DNA from: Roseococcus pinisoli
GTDB lineage: Bacteria; Pseudomonadota; Alphaproteobacteria; Acetobacterales; Acetobacteraceae
Direction of reading: 5' to 3'
Length of the DNA: 64,000 bases
Assembly: GCF_018413645.1 (NCBI RefSeq)
Contig: NZ_JAHCDA010000003.1
Location: forward strand, 546,969 to 610,968
In this document: one piece after another, positions 29,841-38,843 of the stretch
Layout of the letters: the number at the start of each line of letters is the position of its first letter
Position numbering within the stretch: position 1 is the stretch's first letter
Notes under the pieces: model-generated
What the model saw: only the letters and a program-made list of their open reading frames with translations
The model's database searches: none
What the model was told of the DNA's origin: nothing
Made by a program: the position numbers and the translations under genes

Positions 29841-32800
29841 ATGGCCGAGTCCTTCATCCACCTCCACACCCATTCGAGCTACTCACTCTCGGAAGGCGCC
29901 ATCAAGGCCGACAAGCTCCCGGCCCTGGCCCTCGAAGCCGGCATGCCCGCCGTCGCCCTCACCGACACCGCGAACCTCTTCGGCGCCCTCGAATTCGCGC
30001 AATACTGCTCGGGCAAGGGCATCCAGCCGATCATGGGCTGCCAGCTCTGGCTTTCCCGCGCCGCGACCGGCGAGGAGCGCCCCGAGGCCCTGCGCAACGG
30101 CGCCGATGCCGTGACGGCCCTGGCCATGGACGCCGAGGGCTGGATCAACCTCCAGCGCCTCTCCTCGCTCGGCTGGCTGAACGACGACGTCTCCGGCAAG
30201 CCCGCGCTGACCCTGCGGCAGCTCCTGGACAACGCCCCCGGCATCTTCCTCATGACGGGCGGCGACCAGGGCCCGCTCTCCCGCCTCATCGTCGAAGGCC
30301 GGCGCGACGCCGGCAAGGCCTTCCTCCACACCCTGCGCGAGGCCTTCCCCGACCGCCTCGCCGTCGAGCTCATGCGCCACCTGACCGAGCGTCAGCAGGC
30401 CATCGAGCCCGGCCTGCTGCGCCTGGCCGACGAGGCCGCGCTGCCGATCGTCGCCACCAACGACGTCTATTTCGCCAAGTCCTCCATGCACCTCGCGCAC
30501 GACGCGCTGCTCTGCATCGCCGAGGGCCGCATGGTCGCCGAGGCCGATCGCCGCCGCGTGACCGAGCATCACTGGTTCAAGCCGGCGGCCGAGATGCGCG
30601 CCCTCTTCGCCGACCTGCCGGAGGCCTGCGACAACACGCTGGCCATCGCGCGCATGTGCGCCGTCATGGCGGAGAGCAAGAAGCCCGAGCTGCCCATCTG
30701 CCCCAAGGTCCATCCGGGCAGCACCGAGACCGAGACCGTCGCCGCCATGGCGCGGGAAGGCCTGGCCAAGCGCTTCCCGGATGGCGTGCCCCCCGTGCAT
30801 GCCGAGCGCCTGGAATACGAGCTCGGCGTCATCGATAAGATGGGCTTCTCGGGCTACTTCCTGATCGTTGCCGACTTCATCCAATGGGCGAAGGAGCAGG
30901 GCATCCCCGTGGGGCCGGGCCGTGGCTCGGGCGCGGGTTCCGTGGCCGCCTGGGCGCTGGCCATCACCGACCTCGACCCGCTGCGCTTCGGCCTGCTCTT
31001 CGAGCGCTTCCTGAACCCCGAGCGCGTCTCGATGCCGGACTTCGACATCGATTTCTGCCAGGAGCGCCGCGACGAGGTGATCGACTACGTGCGCCGCGAA
31101 TACGGCGCCGAGCGGGTCGCGCAGATCATCACCTTCGGCAAGCTGCAGGCCAAGGCGGCCGTGCGCGACGTGGGCCGCGTGCTGGGCATGCCCTATGGCC
31201 AGGTCGACAAGATCGCGAGCCTGATCCCGAACAACCCCGCCAACCCCGTCTCGCTGGGCGACGCCATCAAGGGCGAGCCGCGCCTGCAGGAGATGCAGGA
31301 GACCGACGAGAACATCGCCAAGCTGCTGGAGACGGCGCTGCAGGTGGAGGGGCTCTACCGCAATGCCTCGACCCACGCGGCCGGCGTGGTGATCGGGCGG
31401 CGGCCGCTGATCGACATCACCTCCATCTACCGCGACCCGCGCTCGCCCTCGCTCATCACCCAGTACTCGATGAAGTACGTCGAGCAGGCGAGCCTCGTGA
31501 AGTTCGACTTCCTCGGCCTCAAGACGCTGACGGTGCTGCAGCGCGCGGTGGAGCTGCTGAAGGCCCAGGGCATCGAGGTCGACCTCGCGGCCGTGCCGCT
31601 CGACGACACGCGAACCTACGAGATGCTGGCGCGCGGCGATGCGGCGGGCGTGTTCCAGTTCGAAGGCCAGGGCATGCGGGACTGCCTGCGCTCTATGCGC
31701 CCCGACCGCTTCGAGGATCTGATCGCCGCCGTCTCGCTCTACCGTCCGGGCCCGATGGAGAACATCCCGGCCTATTGCGCGCGCAAGCACGGCGAGAAGT
31801 GGAACTCCCCGCATCCCTGCATCCACGAGATCCTGGCCGAGACCTACGGCATCATGGTCTACCAGGAGCAGGTGATGCAGATCTCGCAGGTCATGGCGGG
31901 ATATTCGCTCGGCGGCGCCGACCTCCTGCGCCGCGCCATGGGCAAGAAGAACATGGCCGAGATGGCGCAGCAGCGCGCCATCTTCGCGGAAGGCGCCGCG
32001 AAGAACGGCGTGCCGGAGGACAAGGCCGGCGAGGTCTTCGACCTCATGGAGAAGTTCGCGAATTACGGCTTCAACAAGTCGCACGCGGCCGCCTATGCGC
32101 TCGTCGCCTATCACACGGCCTGGCTGAAGGCGAACCATCCGGTGGCCTTCCTCGCGGCCTCCATGACGCTCGACCTCGACAAGACCGACAAGCTCGCCTC
32201 GCACATGCAGGAGGCGGGCCGGCTGAAGATCAAGGTGCTGCCGCCCGACATCAATCGCAGCGACGCCGAGTTCAGCATCGAGCAGTGGTCGCCCCCGCCG
32301 AAGCCCCCTTTACCTTCGGGCGAACCCGCCCCGGCCGAGACCGGGTGGAACAGCCAGGCCATCCGCTTCGCGCTCGCGGCCGTGAAGCGCGTGGGCATGC
32401 AGGCCATGCGCGAACTCGTCGCCGCGCGGCGTGAGACCGGCGTTTTCACGAGCCTGGCCGATTTCGCCGCCCGCGTGGATCCGCGCCTGCTCAACAAGAT
32501 GCAGCTGGAGAACCTCGCCAAGGCGGGGGCCTTTGACGGGCTGGAGAGCAACCGCGCCCGGCTCGTCGCCGGGGCCGAGACCGTGCTGCGCCGCGCCCAG
32601 GCCAGTGCCGAGGATCGCAACAGCAATCAGATCGGCCTCTTCGGCGAGGTGGAGCAGGGGCCGCCCATGCTGCGCCTGCCCGAGGCGCTGGACTGGCCGC
32701 AGCTGGACAAGCTGGCCTTCGAGGCGGAGGCGGTGGGCTTCCACCTCTCCGCCCATCCGCTCGACGAGTACAAGGGCGCGCTGCGGCGGCTGGGCGCGAC

Positions 32801-33323
32801 GCCCTCGGCCCTTATCGCCGATCGGGCCCGCGACGGCGCCACGCGCCTCAAGCTCGCGGGCACGGTGACGTCGCGCAAGGAGCGCAATACCCGCACCGGC
32901 AGCCGCATGGCCTGGCTCAGCCTCTCCGACCAGACCGGCAGCTTCGAGGTGACCTTCTTCAGCGAGGTGCTGAACCGCTCCCGCGAGCTGATGGAGGAGG
33001 GCACCGCCGTGCTCGTCACCGCCGATGCGCGTCTGGACGGCGAGGCCCTCCGGCTCACGGCGCAGGACATCGAGAGCCTGGAGAAGGCGGCGGCCGGCGT
33101 GGGGCAGGGGATGCGCATCTTCCTCGACGCCGCGACCGCGGCCCCCGACATCCGCAAGCTCCTCGAGCGGGACGGGCCAGGGAAGGGGCGTGTCAGCCTC
33201 GTGCCGCGCCTCGGCGCCGGGCAGGAGGTGGAGATCACGCTGAAGGAACGCTGGAACGTCTCGCCGCGCGTCATGCAGGCGATGAAGCTGCTCCCGGGCG
33301 TGGCGAGCGTCGAGGAAGTGTGA
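29841..33323 (+). CDS. dnaE: DNA polymerase III alpha subunit
   Basis: A 1160-residue C-family replicative polymerase, the same length as E. coli DnaE. It opens with the PHP domain (FIHLHTHSSYSLSEGA), followed by the palm with catalytic Asp in PDFDIDF near residue 400, the LGGADLLRRAMGKK finger motif, tandem HhH, an OB-fold (about residues 1000-1090) and a C-terminal tau-binding region. ATG 29841 is preferred because the family starts just before the PHP HTH motif; ATG 29826 is a near alternative. It is monocistronic and separated from lolD by an accessory block. Confidence 0.97.
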   Translation: MAESFIHLHTHSSYSLSEGAIKADKLPALALEAGMPAVALTDTANLFGALEFAQYCSGKGIQPIMGCQLWLSRAATGEERPEALRNGADAVTALAMDAEGWINLQRLSSLGWLNDDVSGKPALTLRQLLDNAPGIFLMTGGDQGPLSRLIVEGRRDAGKAFLHTLREAFPDRLAVELMRHLTERQQAIEPGLLRLADEAALPIVATNDVYFAKSSMHLAHDALLCIAEGRMVAEADRRRVTEHHWFKPAAEMRALFADLPEACDNTLAIARMCAVMAESKKPELPICPKVHPGSTETETVAAMAREGLAKRFPDGVPPVHAERLEYELGVIDKMGFSGYFLIVADFIQWAKEQGIPVGPGRGSGAGSVAAWALAITDLDPLRFGLLFERFLNPERVSMPDFDIDFCQERRDEVIDYVRREYGAERVAQIITFGKLQAKAAVRDVGRVLGMPYGQVDKIASLIPNNPANPVSLGDAIKGEPRLQEMQETDENIAKLLETALQVEGLYRNASTHAAGVVIGRRPLIDITSIYRDPRSPSLITQYSMKYVEQASLVKFDFLGLKTLTVLQRAVELLKAQGIEVDLAAVPLDDTRTYEMLARGDAAGVFQFEGQGMRDCLRSMRPDRFEDLIAAVSLYRPGPMENIPAYCARKHGEKWNSPHPCIHEILAETYGIMVYQEQVMQISQVMAGYSLGGADLLRRAMGKKNMAEMAQQRAIFAEGAAKNGVPEDKAGEVFDLMEKFANYGFNKSHAAAYALVAYHTAWLKANHPVAFLAASMTLDLDKTDKLASHMQEAGRLKIKVLPPDINRSDAEFSIEQWSPPPKPPLPSGEPAPAETGWNSQAIRFALAAVKRVGMQAMRELVAARRETGVFTSLADFAARVDPRLLNKMQLENLAKAGAFDGLESNRARLVAGAETVLRRAQASAEDRNSNQIGLFGEVEQGPPMLRLPEALDWPQLDKLAFEAEAVGFHLSAHPLDEYKGALRRLGATPSALIADRARDGATRLKLAGTVTSRKERNTRTGSRMAWLSLSDQTGSFEVTFFSEVLNRSRELMEEGTAVLVTADARLDGEALRLTAQDIESLEKAAAGVGQGMRIFLDAATAAPDIRKLLERDGPGKGRVSLVPRLGAGQEVEITLKERWNVSPRVMQAMKLLPGVASVEEV

Positions 33324-33338
33324 GAAGGGGCGGGCTGG

Positions 33339-34400
33339 TCAAGCCCCGGATTTCTGGATCCGGAAACAGTAGCGCGCCGGAACCCAGCTCCTTCCGCTGA
33401 TATCCTCGGGCCTCCGCCCCGCCAGCACGTATTTGATGTCCTGGATCGCCTCGGCACCCTTGCGGTAATACTGGTGGTTGAGATCCGAGACGGGCGAGGT
33501 CGCCGAGATATCGGTGCAATCGACCAGCGTGACCTTCTGCGGCAGGTTGGTCAGCGTCCGTGGGCCGGTCGCCCCCAGGCGGTCGGGATTGGCCTTGGTA
33601 AGGTCGCTGATGACGAGGGCCCGGTCATTGCGGGCGAAATAGACCTGGATGGCCTCTGCGAGCTCGGACAGGCGGGCCAGCTTCTCCGTGTCCTCGAAGC
33701 AGTCGCTGTCCTCGTCGGCCGCCATCAGGAAGATGTTGTTGAAGATGCGCGGCAGCGTGCGGCCACCGAGATCCGAGAGCAGAGCCTGCAGAGCGTTCCG
33801 CAGCACGTAATTGCCCATGGAGTGGGCGACCAGATGGACACCGGCGTCGCAGCGCTGGTCGGGCGCCACCTCCCGCATATAGTCGATGAACCGCCGTAGC
33901 GAGCGCGAGACGGCCTTGGCCGAGAGGCGGCCATCGTCGCGATCGGAGACATAGTCCAGCAACGGCTTTAGCGTGCCATTCGCCGGCCAGCAGAAAACCG
34001 CCACTTCGAGGGGTTTCTCCTTCGTCGACCATTTGGTTTTCAACTCTGCTGCATTGGAGAGGGCTTCCTCGAAGGTGCAGGCGAAGCCGTGGAGGAGGAG
34101 CAGCAGGTCGGCCTTGTTGGCGATCAGCCTTTCACGCAGGCCGTCGAAAACGGAGGTGCTTCCCAGGACCCGGTCCGCGCTCTCCGGCGCGGTGACGCCG
34201 GGCAGGCTTTCGGCCGCGATGCGAAGTTCCCCGACGCGATAGGCTACTCCCTTGCCCGGTTCCGGCACCATTTCCGCGGCGCCATAGCGAAGCAGGATCG
34301 GCGAGAGACGATTGAGGCCGGGCCCGAAGCCCGTGACCTCGTTCTTCGTGCCCTTTTCCTCGCGATTGGTGGCGAAATGAACGGTAACGGACTTTGCCAT
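33339..34400 (-). CDS. DUF900 family alpha/beta hydrolase
   Basis: A 353-residue predicted serine hydrolase. The nucleophile elbow is AHSMGN in HLVAHSMGNYVLRN near residue 190, preceded by an oxyanion segment LLLLHGFACTFEEAL near residue 105. A catalytic Asp/His pair is expected in the second half but I cannot fix it by eye. ATG 34400 follows GGAG and opens directly into the conserved VTVHFATNRE; upstream codons look non-coding. There is no signal peptide, so it is cytoplasmic. The substrate is unknown; related proteins are called esterase- or lipase-like. It is divergent from the RidA-family gene. Confidence 0.85.
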   Translation of the reverse strand: MAKSVTVHFATNREEKGTKNEVTGFGPGLNRLSPILLRYGAAEMVPEPGKGVAYRVGELRIAAESLPGVTAPESADRVLGSTSVFDGLRERLIANKADLLLLLHGFACTFEEALSNAAELKTKWSTKEKPLEVAVFCWPANGTLKPLLDYVSDRDDGRLSAKAVSRSLRRFIDYMREVAPDQRCDAGVHLVAHSMGNYVLRNALQALLSDLGGRTLPRIFNNIFLMAADEDSDCFEDTEKLARLSELAEAIQVYFARNDRALVISDLTKANPDRLGATGPRTLTNLPQKVTLVDCTDISATSPVSDLNHQYYRKGAEAIQDIKYVLAGRRPEDISGRSWVPARYCFRIQKSGA

Positions 34401-34604
34401 CTTCCGGTCTCCAGCACCTTGGGGGGATGATTTGGGGTGTGCCGGTCCGAGGCAAGATATTTCGGAATCTCGTATCGGGACGGCGCAGGCGGGGTGCTTC
34501 TCATCCATCCCCCCGGTTTGACCGGCTGACCTCGGCCTCGGCCTCGGCTAGGGTCCGCGCCTGGAAGCTGCGGCGCGGCTTCGGCATGGATAAGGCAACA
34601 GGCG

Positions 34605-34952
34605 ATGATCTTGAGACTGGCGGAAGAGGAGCGGCTCTCCGGGGCCGTGGTGCATGGCAATCTCGTCTACCTAGCCGGGCAGGTGGCGGATGATGCGACC
34701 CTGGATACCGAGGGCCAGACGGCGGATGTGCTAGCGCAGATCGACGCCCTCCTGGCCGTGGCGGGCACCAGCAAGGAGAATCTGCTGAGCGTCCAGATCA
34801 TCCTGGCCGATATCCGCGACGCGCCGGCGATGAACCGCGCCTGGGACAAGTGGCTGGACCCGGCCAGCAAGCCCGCGCGCATGACCATCCAGGCGCCGCT
34901 GGTGAACCCGGCCTGGCGGGTCGAGATCACGGGCATCGCCGCGCTCTCCTGA
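34605..34952 (+). CDS. RidA/YjgF/YER057c family protein
   Basis: A 115-residue trimeric RidA-fold protein. Family signs are VYLAGQVADD near residue 24, the central NLLSVQIILADIRD strand and the C-terminal PLVNPAWRVEITGIAAL with the Arg that binds the imine/enamine carboxylate. The RidA archetype deaminates reactive 2-aminoacrylate, but this shorter, divergent member may belong to a Rid2-Rid7 subgroup whose substrates are less clear. It stands alone, 52 bases or more before the next gene, with an inverted repeat after it. Confidence 0.85.
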   Translation: MILRLAEEERLSGAVVHGNLVYLAGQVADDATLDTEGQTADVLAQIDALLAVAGTSKENLLSVQIILADIRDAPAMNRAWDKWLDPASKPARMTIQAPLVNPAWRVEITGIAALS

Positions 34953-34966
34953 GGGCAGGATCGCCT

Positions 34967-34996
34967 GGAATCACGCCATGGCCTTGGCGTGATTCC
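34967..34996. repeat. Perfect 12-bp inverted repeat with a GANTC site in each arm
   Basis: GGAATCACGCCA (34967-34978), a 6-base loop, TGGCGTGATTCC (34985-34996). Each arm has a CcrM-type GANTC (GAATC and GATTC). It lies between the RidA-family gene and the sugar-nucleotide SDR gene. No T-run follows, so it is a weak terminator candidate and may be a methylation-sensitive site. Confidence 0.6.
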
Positions 34997-35045
34997 GCCG
35001 TATTGGTGAGTGAGACAAGATCAGGTCGAAAAGGCGGGATGTCCG

Positions 35046-36074
35046 GTGACGGCGATGTTGGGTGACCCTGGATACTGGCGGCGCAGACGGGTGCTGGTGA
35101 CGGGGGGCGCGGGCTTCCTCGGCAGCAACCTGTGCCATGCATTGGCCGGCCTCGGCGCGCGGGTCACCGCGCTCGACGCCATGCTGCCCGATGGCGGCGC
35201 CAACCCCGCCAACCTCGAGGGCGCGGGCGTGATGCTTGTGCGCGGGGACCTGCGCGACACCGAGCTACACAGCCTCTGCGACCGGGTGGACGTGGTGTTC
35301 AACATGGCGGCGCAGACCAGCCATATGGGCGGCCAGAAGGACCCGGTGGCCGATATCGCCATCAATGCCGTGGCCCAGGTCCGCCTGGTCCAGGTGATGC
35401 GCCAGGCCGCGCCCCAGGCCACCGTCGTCCATGCCTCGACGCGCCAGTTCTACGGCCGCCCCATCAGCCTGCCGGTGAACGAATTGCACCCTGTGAACCC
35501 GCCCGACGCCAACGGCGTCTCCAAATGGGCGGGCGAGCAGTATTGGATGCTGGAGAACCGGGTGCTGCACCGCCCCGTCGTCTCGCTGCGCCTCACCAAC
35601 TGCTACGGGCCGCGCCTGCGCATCGCCGATGCGCGGCAGACTTTCCTCGGCATCTGGATCCGGCGCCTGATCGAGAACGAGCCCTTCGAGGTCTGGGGCG
35701 GCGACCAGCTGCGCGACCTCGCCTACGTGGACGACGTGACGCGCGCCTTCCTCATGGCCGCCGAGCAGGCCGGTCGGCCAGAGGTGGCGGGCCAGGTCTT
35801 CAATCTCGGCGGCTCGCCGCCCATTTCGCTTCGCGACCTGGCCGCGGCCGTGATCGCGGCCAATGGCGGGCAGGGGAGCTTCGCCACCCGCGAATTCCCG
35901 GCCGACCGCGCGCCGATCGATATCGGCAGCTACCACGCCGATGACGGCGCCTTCCGCGCCGCGACCGGCTGGGCGCCGCGAACGTCGCTCGACGAGGGCC
36001 TGAAGGCGAGCCTCGACTGGTATCGCGAACGCATGAGCGACTACGTTGACCTCGATCGGGCCGCGCAGGCCTGA
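35046..36074 (+). CDS. NAD-dependent epimerase/dehydratase (extended SDR) lacking the canonical Tyr
   Basis: A 342-residue extended short-chain dehydrogenase for a sugar nucleotide. The Rossmann motif TGGAGFLG is at residues 19-26 and the Ser/Thr of the active site is in HASTRQFYGRP. The usual YxxxK is NGVSK (Asn156 to Lys160), so the catalytic Tyr is replaced by Asn. A similar Asn-Gly-x-x-Lys pattern exists in some sugar SDR subfamilies, so this is probably a distinct chemistry and not decay. GTG 35046 is my choice; GTG 35010 and ATG 35055 are alternatives. Together with the next gene it forms a two-gene sugar module. Confidence 0.85.
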   Translation: MTAMLGDPGYWRRRRVLVTGGAGFLGSNLCHALAGLGARVTALDAMLPDGGANPANLEGAGVMLVRGDLRDTELHSLCDRVDVVFNMAAQTSHMGGQKDPVADIAINAVAQVRLVQVMRQAAPQATVVHASTRQFYGRPISLPVNELHPVNPPDANGVSKWAGEQYWMLENRVLHRPVVSLRLTNCYGPRLRIADARQTFLGIWIRRLIENEPFEVWGGDQLRDLAYVDDVTRAFLMAAEQAGRPEVAGQVFNLGGSPPISLRDLAAAVIAANGGQGSFATREFPADRAPIDIGSYHADDGAFRAATGWAPRTSLDEGLKASLDWYRERMSDYVDLDRAAQA

Positions 36075-36093
36075 CGCAGGGAAGGATCCCGAG

Positions 36094-37242
36094 ATGAACG
36101 CACCCCTCCCTCTGCTGCCCTTCGCCGACCCCGGCGCGGGGTACCGCGCGCTGCAGCCGGAGATCGACGCCGCCGTCGCCCGTGCGCTGGCCTCGGGCTG
36201 GTACATCCTGGGCCGCGAGGGCGAGGCCTTCGAGGCCGAGTTCGCCGCCTGGCTGGGCAACAAGCCGGACGCCCCGCAGATGCACGCCGTCGGCTGCGCC
36301 AATGGCACGGACGCCATCATGCTCATCCTGCGCGGCATGGGCATCGGCGAAGGCAGCACGGTGGTGACGGTCAGCCACACCGCCGTCGCGACCGTGGCCG
36401 CCATCGAGATGGTGGGCGCGACGCCGCTGCTGCTCGACATCGACCCCGACACCTACACCATGGACGCGGACGAGCTCGCCTCGGTGCTGGCCGACCCGCC
36501 GCCGGGCCTGCCGCCGATCCGCGCCGTGATCCCGGTGCATATCTACGGCCAGCCGGTCGACCTCGGCCCCATCAAGGAAGCCTGCGACGCGGCGGGCGTG
36601 CTGCTGATCGAGGATTGCGCCCAGTGCCATGGCGCGGAGCTGCATGGCTGGAAGCTCGGCACCATCGGCCATGCGGCGGCCTTCAGCCTCTACCCGACCA
36701 AGAACCTCGGCGCGCTGGGCGACGGCGGCATCCTGGCCACGCCGGATGCCGAGCTCGCGGCCCGCATCGCCGCCATCCGCCAGTACGGCTGGAAGCGGCG
36801 CTATATCAGCGACCTGCAGGGCGTGAACTCGCGCCTGGACGAGGTGCAGGCCGCCATCCTGCGCGTGAAGCTCCAGCACCTCGACCGGCAGAATGCCCGC
36901 CGGCGCGAGATCGCCGACGCCTATGACGCCGCCCTGTCCGGCACCTCGCTGACGCCGCCCACGCGGCGCGCCGAGGGCTACCACGTCTTCCATCTCTACG
37001 TGCTGCGCCATGCGGGACGCGACGCCTACATGTCCAAGCTGAAGTCGCTGGGGATCGGCACGGGCATCCACTACCCGATGCCGGTGCACACCCAGCCGGC
37101 CTATGAGGGGCGCGTGCCGCTGGGCCCGGCCAATTGCGCCGAGACGGCCCGGGCAGCGCAGGAAGTCTTCTCCCTGCCCATGTTCCCGGAGATGACGGAC
37201 GAGCAGGTCGCTCGGGTGTGCCTGGCCCTTCGCCAGCTTTGA
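36094..37242 (+). CDS. DegT/DnrJ/EryC1/StrS family aminotransferase
   Basis: A 382-residue PLP-dependent enzyme that transfers an amino group to a keto-sugar nucleotide. The PLP lysine is in [16 protein letters not shown] near residue 205, the ring-stacking region in [19 protein letters not shown] and the Asp in [13 protein letters not shown] 36094 follows AGGGAAGGATC. It starts 19 bases after the SDR gene, so both probably act on the same amino-sugar precursor for surface glycans. Glycosyltransferase partners are not in view. Its stop overlaps the TTG of the next gene. Confidence 0.92.
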   Translation: MNAPLPLLPFADPGAGYRALQPEIDAAVARALASGWYILGREGEAFEAEFAAWLGNKPDAPQMHAVGCANGTDAIMLILRGMGIGEGSTVVTVSHTAVATVAAIEMVGATPLLLDIDPDTYTMDADELASVLADPPPGLPPIRAVIPVHIYGQPVDLGPIKEACDAAGVLLIEDCAQCHGAELHGWKLGTIGHAAAFSLYPTKNLGALGDGGILATPDAELAARIAAIRQYGWKRRYISDLQGVNSRLDEVQAAILRVKLQHLDRQNARRREIADAYDAALSGTSLTPPTRRAEGYHVFHLYVLRHAGRDAYMSKLKSLGIGTGIHYPMPVHTQPAYEGRVPLGPANCAETARAAQEVFSLPMFPEMTDEQVARVCLALRQL

Positions 37243-37565
37243 CGCCGGTACTGGTCTTCCCGCTGGCGGCGGTCGCCGAGATCGCCGGCTGCTTCGCGTT
37301 CTGGGCGGTGTTGCGGCAGGGGGCGTCCCTTGCGTGGCTGGCGCCAGGCGTCGTCTGCCTAGTGCTCTTCGCCTGGCTGCTCACCCTGGCGCCCGGCGAT
37401 GCGGCGGGGCGGGCCTTCGCGGCCTATGGCGGCGTCTATGTGGCCGCCTCGCTGGTCTGGCTCATGGCGGTGGAGGGCTTCCGGCCCAGTGCCTGGGACC
37501 TCGGCGGGGCCGCGCTCTGCCTGCTGGGCGCCGGCGTGATCGTGATGGGGGCGATGCGCGCCTGA
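37239..37565 (+). CDS. YnfA/UPF0060 family membrane protein
   Basis: A 108-residue protein with four transmembrane helices, the same length as E. coli YnfA. Matching signs are [12 protein letters not shown] at the start, [25 protein letters not shown] in the centre and a final helix ending VIVMGAMRA. The TTG start at 37239 is inferred: it overlaps the stop of the aminotransferase gene (TTGA), and no ATG or GTG fits before the first conserved helix. The family resembles small multidrug-resistance exporters, but its substrate is uncertain. Confidence 0.85.
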   Translation: MTPVLVFPLAAVAEIAGCFAFWAVLRQGASLAWLAPGVVCLVLFAWLLTLAPGDAAGRAFAAYGGVYVAASLVWLMAVEGFRPSAWDLGGAALCLLGAGVIVMGAMRA

Positions 37566-37578
37566 GGGCGCTGCCGCC

Positions 37579-37971
37579 TCAGTCCTCGCCTTCCAGCCGG
37601 TCGATATCCGCGTCGGACAGGCCGAAATGATGCCCGATCTCGTGGATCACCACGTTGCGGATCAGGCGGAACAGGTCCTCGCCCGTCTCGATCCATTCCA
37701 GGAGGATGGGCTCCCGGAAGAGCAGGATGGTGTCGGGCGCGCCGGGGGCGTCCAGCACCGACTTCTGCGTCAGGGGCGTGCCGCGGTAGAGGCCGGTGAG
37801 CTCCCAGGCGCTGTCCAGGCCCATCTCGGCCGCCAGCTCGTCATCGGCGACCTCCTCGACCAGGATGGCGGCGCCGCGCACCATCTCCCGCATCTCGGCG
37901 GGGATTGCGGCGAGCGCATCCTCCGCCATTTCCAGGATGTCCTCGAGGCTCGGGGGCGTGGTGGGGCGCAT
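37579..37971 (-). CDS. Zincin-like metallopeptidase family protein (DUF1025 type)
   Basis: A 130-residue acidic protein with the motif [11 protein letters not shown] at residues 110-120, where two His and the final Asp fit a minimal-gluzincin zinc site with Glu111 as base. [17 protein letters not shown] helix opens the protein. ATG 37971 has GGAGG just upstream; ATG 37986 five codons earlier is possible. No partner or substrate is known for this small family. Only 26 bases separate its start from the divergent PCD gene. Confidence 0.85.
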   Translation of the reverse strand: MRPTTPPSLEDILEMAEDALAAIPAEMREMVRGAAILVEEVADDELAAEMGLDSAWELTGLYRGTPLTQKSVLDAPGAPDTILLFREPILLEWIETGEDLFRLIRNVVIHEIGHHFGLSDADIDRLEGED

Positions 37972-37997
37972 GCGCCTCCATGGCATGGGAGGACGAT

Positions 37998-38282
37998 ATG
38001 GTCGAGAAGCTCGATGCGGCGGGGCGGGCAAAGCTGGCGGAGCTTTCGGGCTGGCGGCTGGTGGAAGGACGGGACGCGATCCGCCGGGACTTCCGCTTCG
38101 CCAGCTTCTCCGAGGCCTGGGGCTTCATGACCCGCGTCGCCCTGCTGGCCGAGGCGCAGGACCATCACCCGGAATGGTCCAATGTCTATAACCGGGTGGA
38201 GATCGTCCTTTCCACCCACGACGCGGGCGGGCTCTCGGCGCGGGATCTGCGGCTGGCCGCCGATATCGACCGGCTCGTCTGA
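37998..38282 (+). CDS. Pterin-4a-carbinolamine dehydratase (4a-hydroxytetrahydrobiopterin dehydratase)
   Basis: A 94-residue PCD/DCoH-family enzyme that dehydrates 4a-hydroxytetrahydropterin during pterin recycling. The active-site pattern [20 protein letters not shown] (residues 54-73) and the following GGLSARD are complete. ATG 37998 follows GGGAGGACGAT. In bacteria without phenylalanine hydroxylase, PCD proteins may serve molybdopterin or folate metabolism; no hydroxylase gene is nearby, so its partner is unknown. Confidence 0.9.
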   Translation: MVEKLDAAGRAKLAELSGWRLVEGRDAIRRDFRFASFSEAWGFMTRVALLAEAQDHHPEWSNVYNRVEIVLSTHDAGGLSARDLRLAADIDRLV

Positions 38283-38344
38283 CGCCCCCGGCATCGCGAA
38301 GTTCCCCTCTTGTTCTTGGTGGGCTCCTGCGCGAAAACCATGCC

Positions 38345-38806
38345 ATGGACGCCGCCGCCCGCACGATCGCCACCACCCGCGCCGCCATGCGCTACTGCCT
38401 GGCGCGCGCCTGGTCGCCGCTTTGCGAGGTGCCGCTGCCTGATGGCCGCCGCGCCGATATCCTGGCCCTCCGGCCCGACGGCGGCTTCGTCATCATCGAG
38501 GTGAAGTCCTGCGCGCGGGACTATCTCTGCGACGCCAAGTGGCAGGACTATCGCGGCTTCTCCGACGAGCTGCATTTCGCCGTCGACATCGACTTCCCCC
38601 AGGCGCTGCTGCCCGAGGATGTCGGCCTGCTGGTCAGCGATGGCTGGGAGGCCGCTTCGGTCCGGGAGGCACCGGCGCATCCCATGGCCCCCGCGCGGCG
38701 CAAGGCGCTGATCCACCGCTTCGCGACCCTCGCCGCCACCCGCCTCGCGGGGCTGACGGACCCCGCTGGCCTCGCTGAGCGCCGGGCGGCGCTGCGGCTG
38801 GACTGA
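38345..38806 (+). CDS. mmcB: MmcB family DNA repair protein
   Basis: A 153-residue PD-(D/E)xK-type predicted nuclease. The core is visible as RRADILALRPDGGFVIIEVKS: Asp, then Glu-x-Lys, which together bind the metal. MmcB was defined in Caulobacter as a mitomycin C/SOS-related gene. No LexA-like box is obvious upstream in the 62-base gap after the PCD gene, but such boxes vary in alphaproteobacteria. A role in DNA damage repair is by family only. Confidence 0.83.
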   Translation: MDAAARTIATTRAAMRYCLARAWSPLCEVPLPDGRRADILALRPDGGFVIIEVKSCARDYLCDAKWQDYRGFSDELHFAVDIDFPQALLPEDVGLLVSDGWEAASVREAPAHPMAPARRKALIHRFATLAATRLAGLTDPAGLAERRAALRLD

Positions 38807-38843
38807 GCCGCCGGGCCGCCGCAGCATCGCGGCCGGAGGAAGC

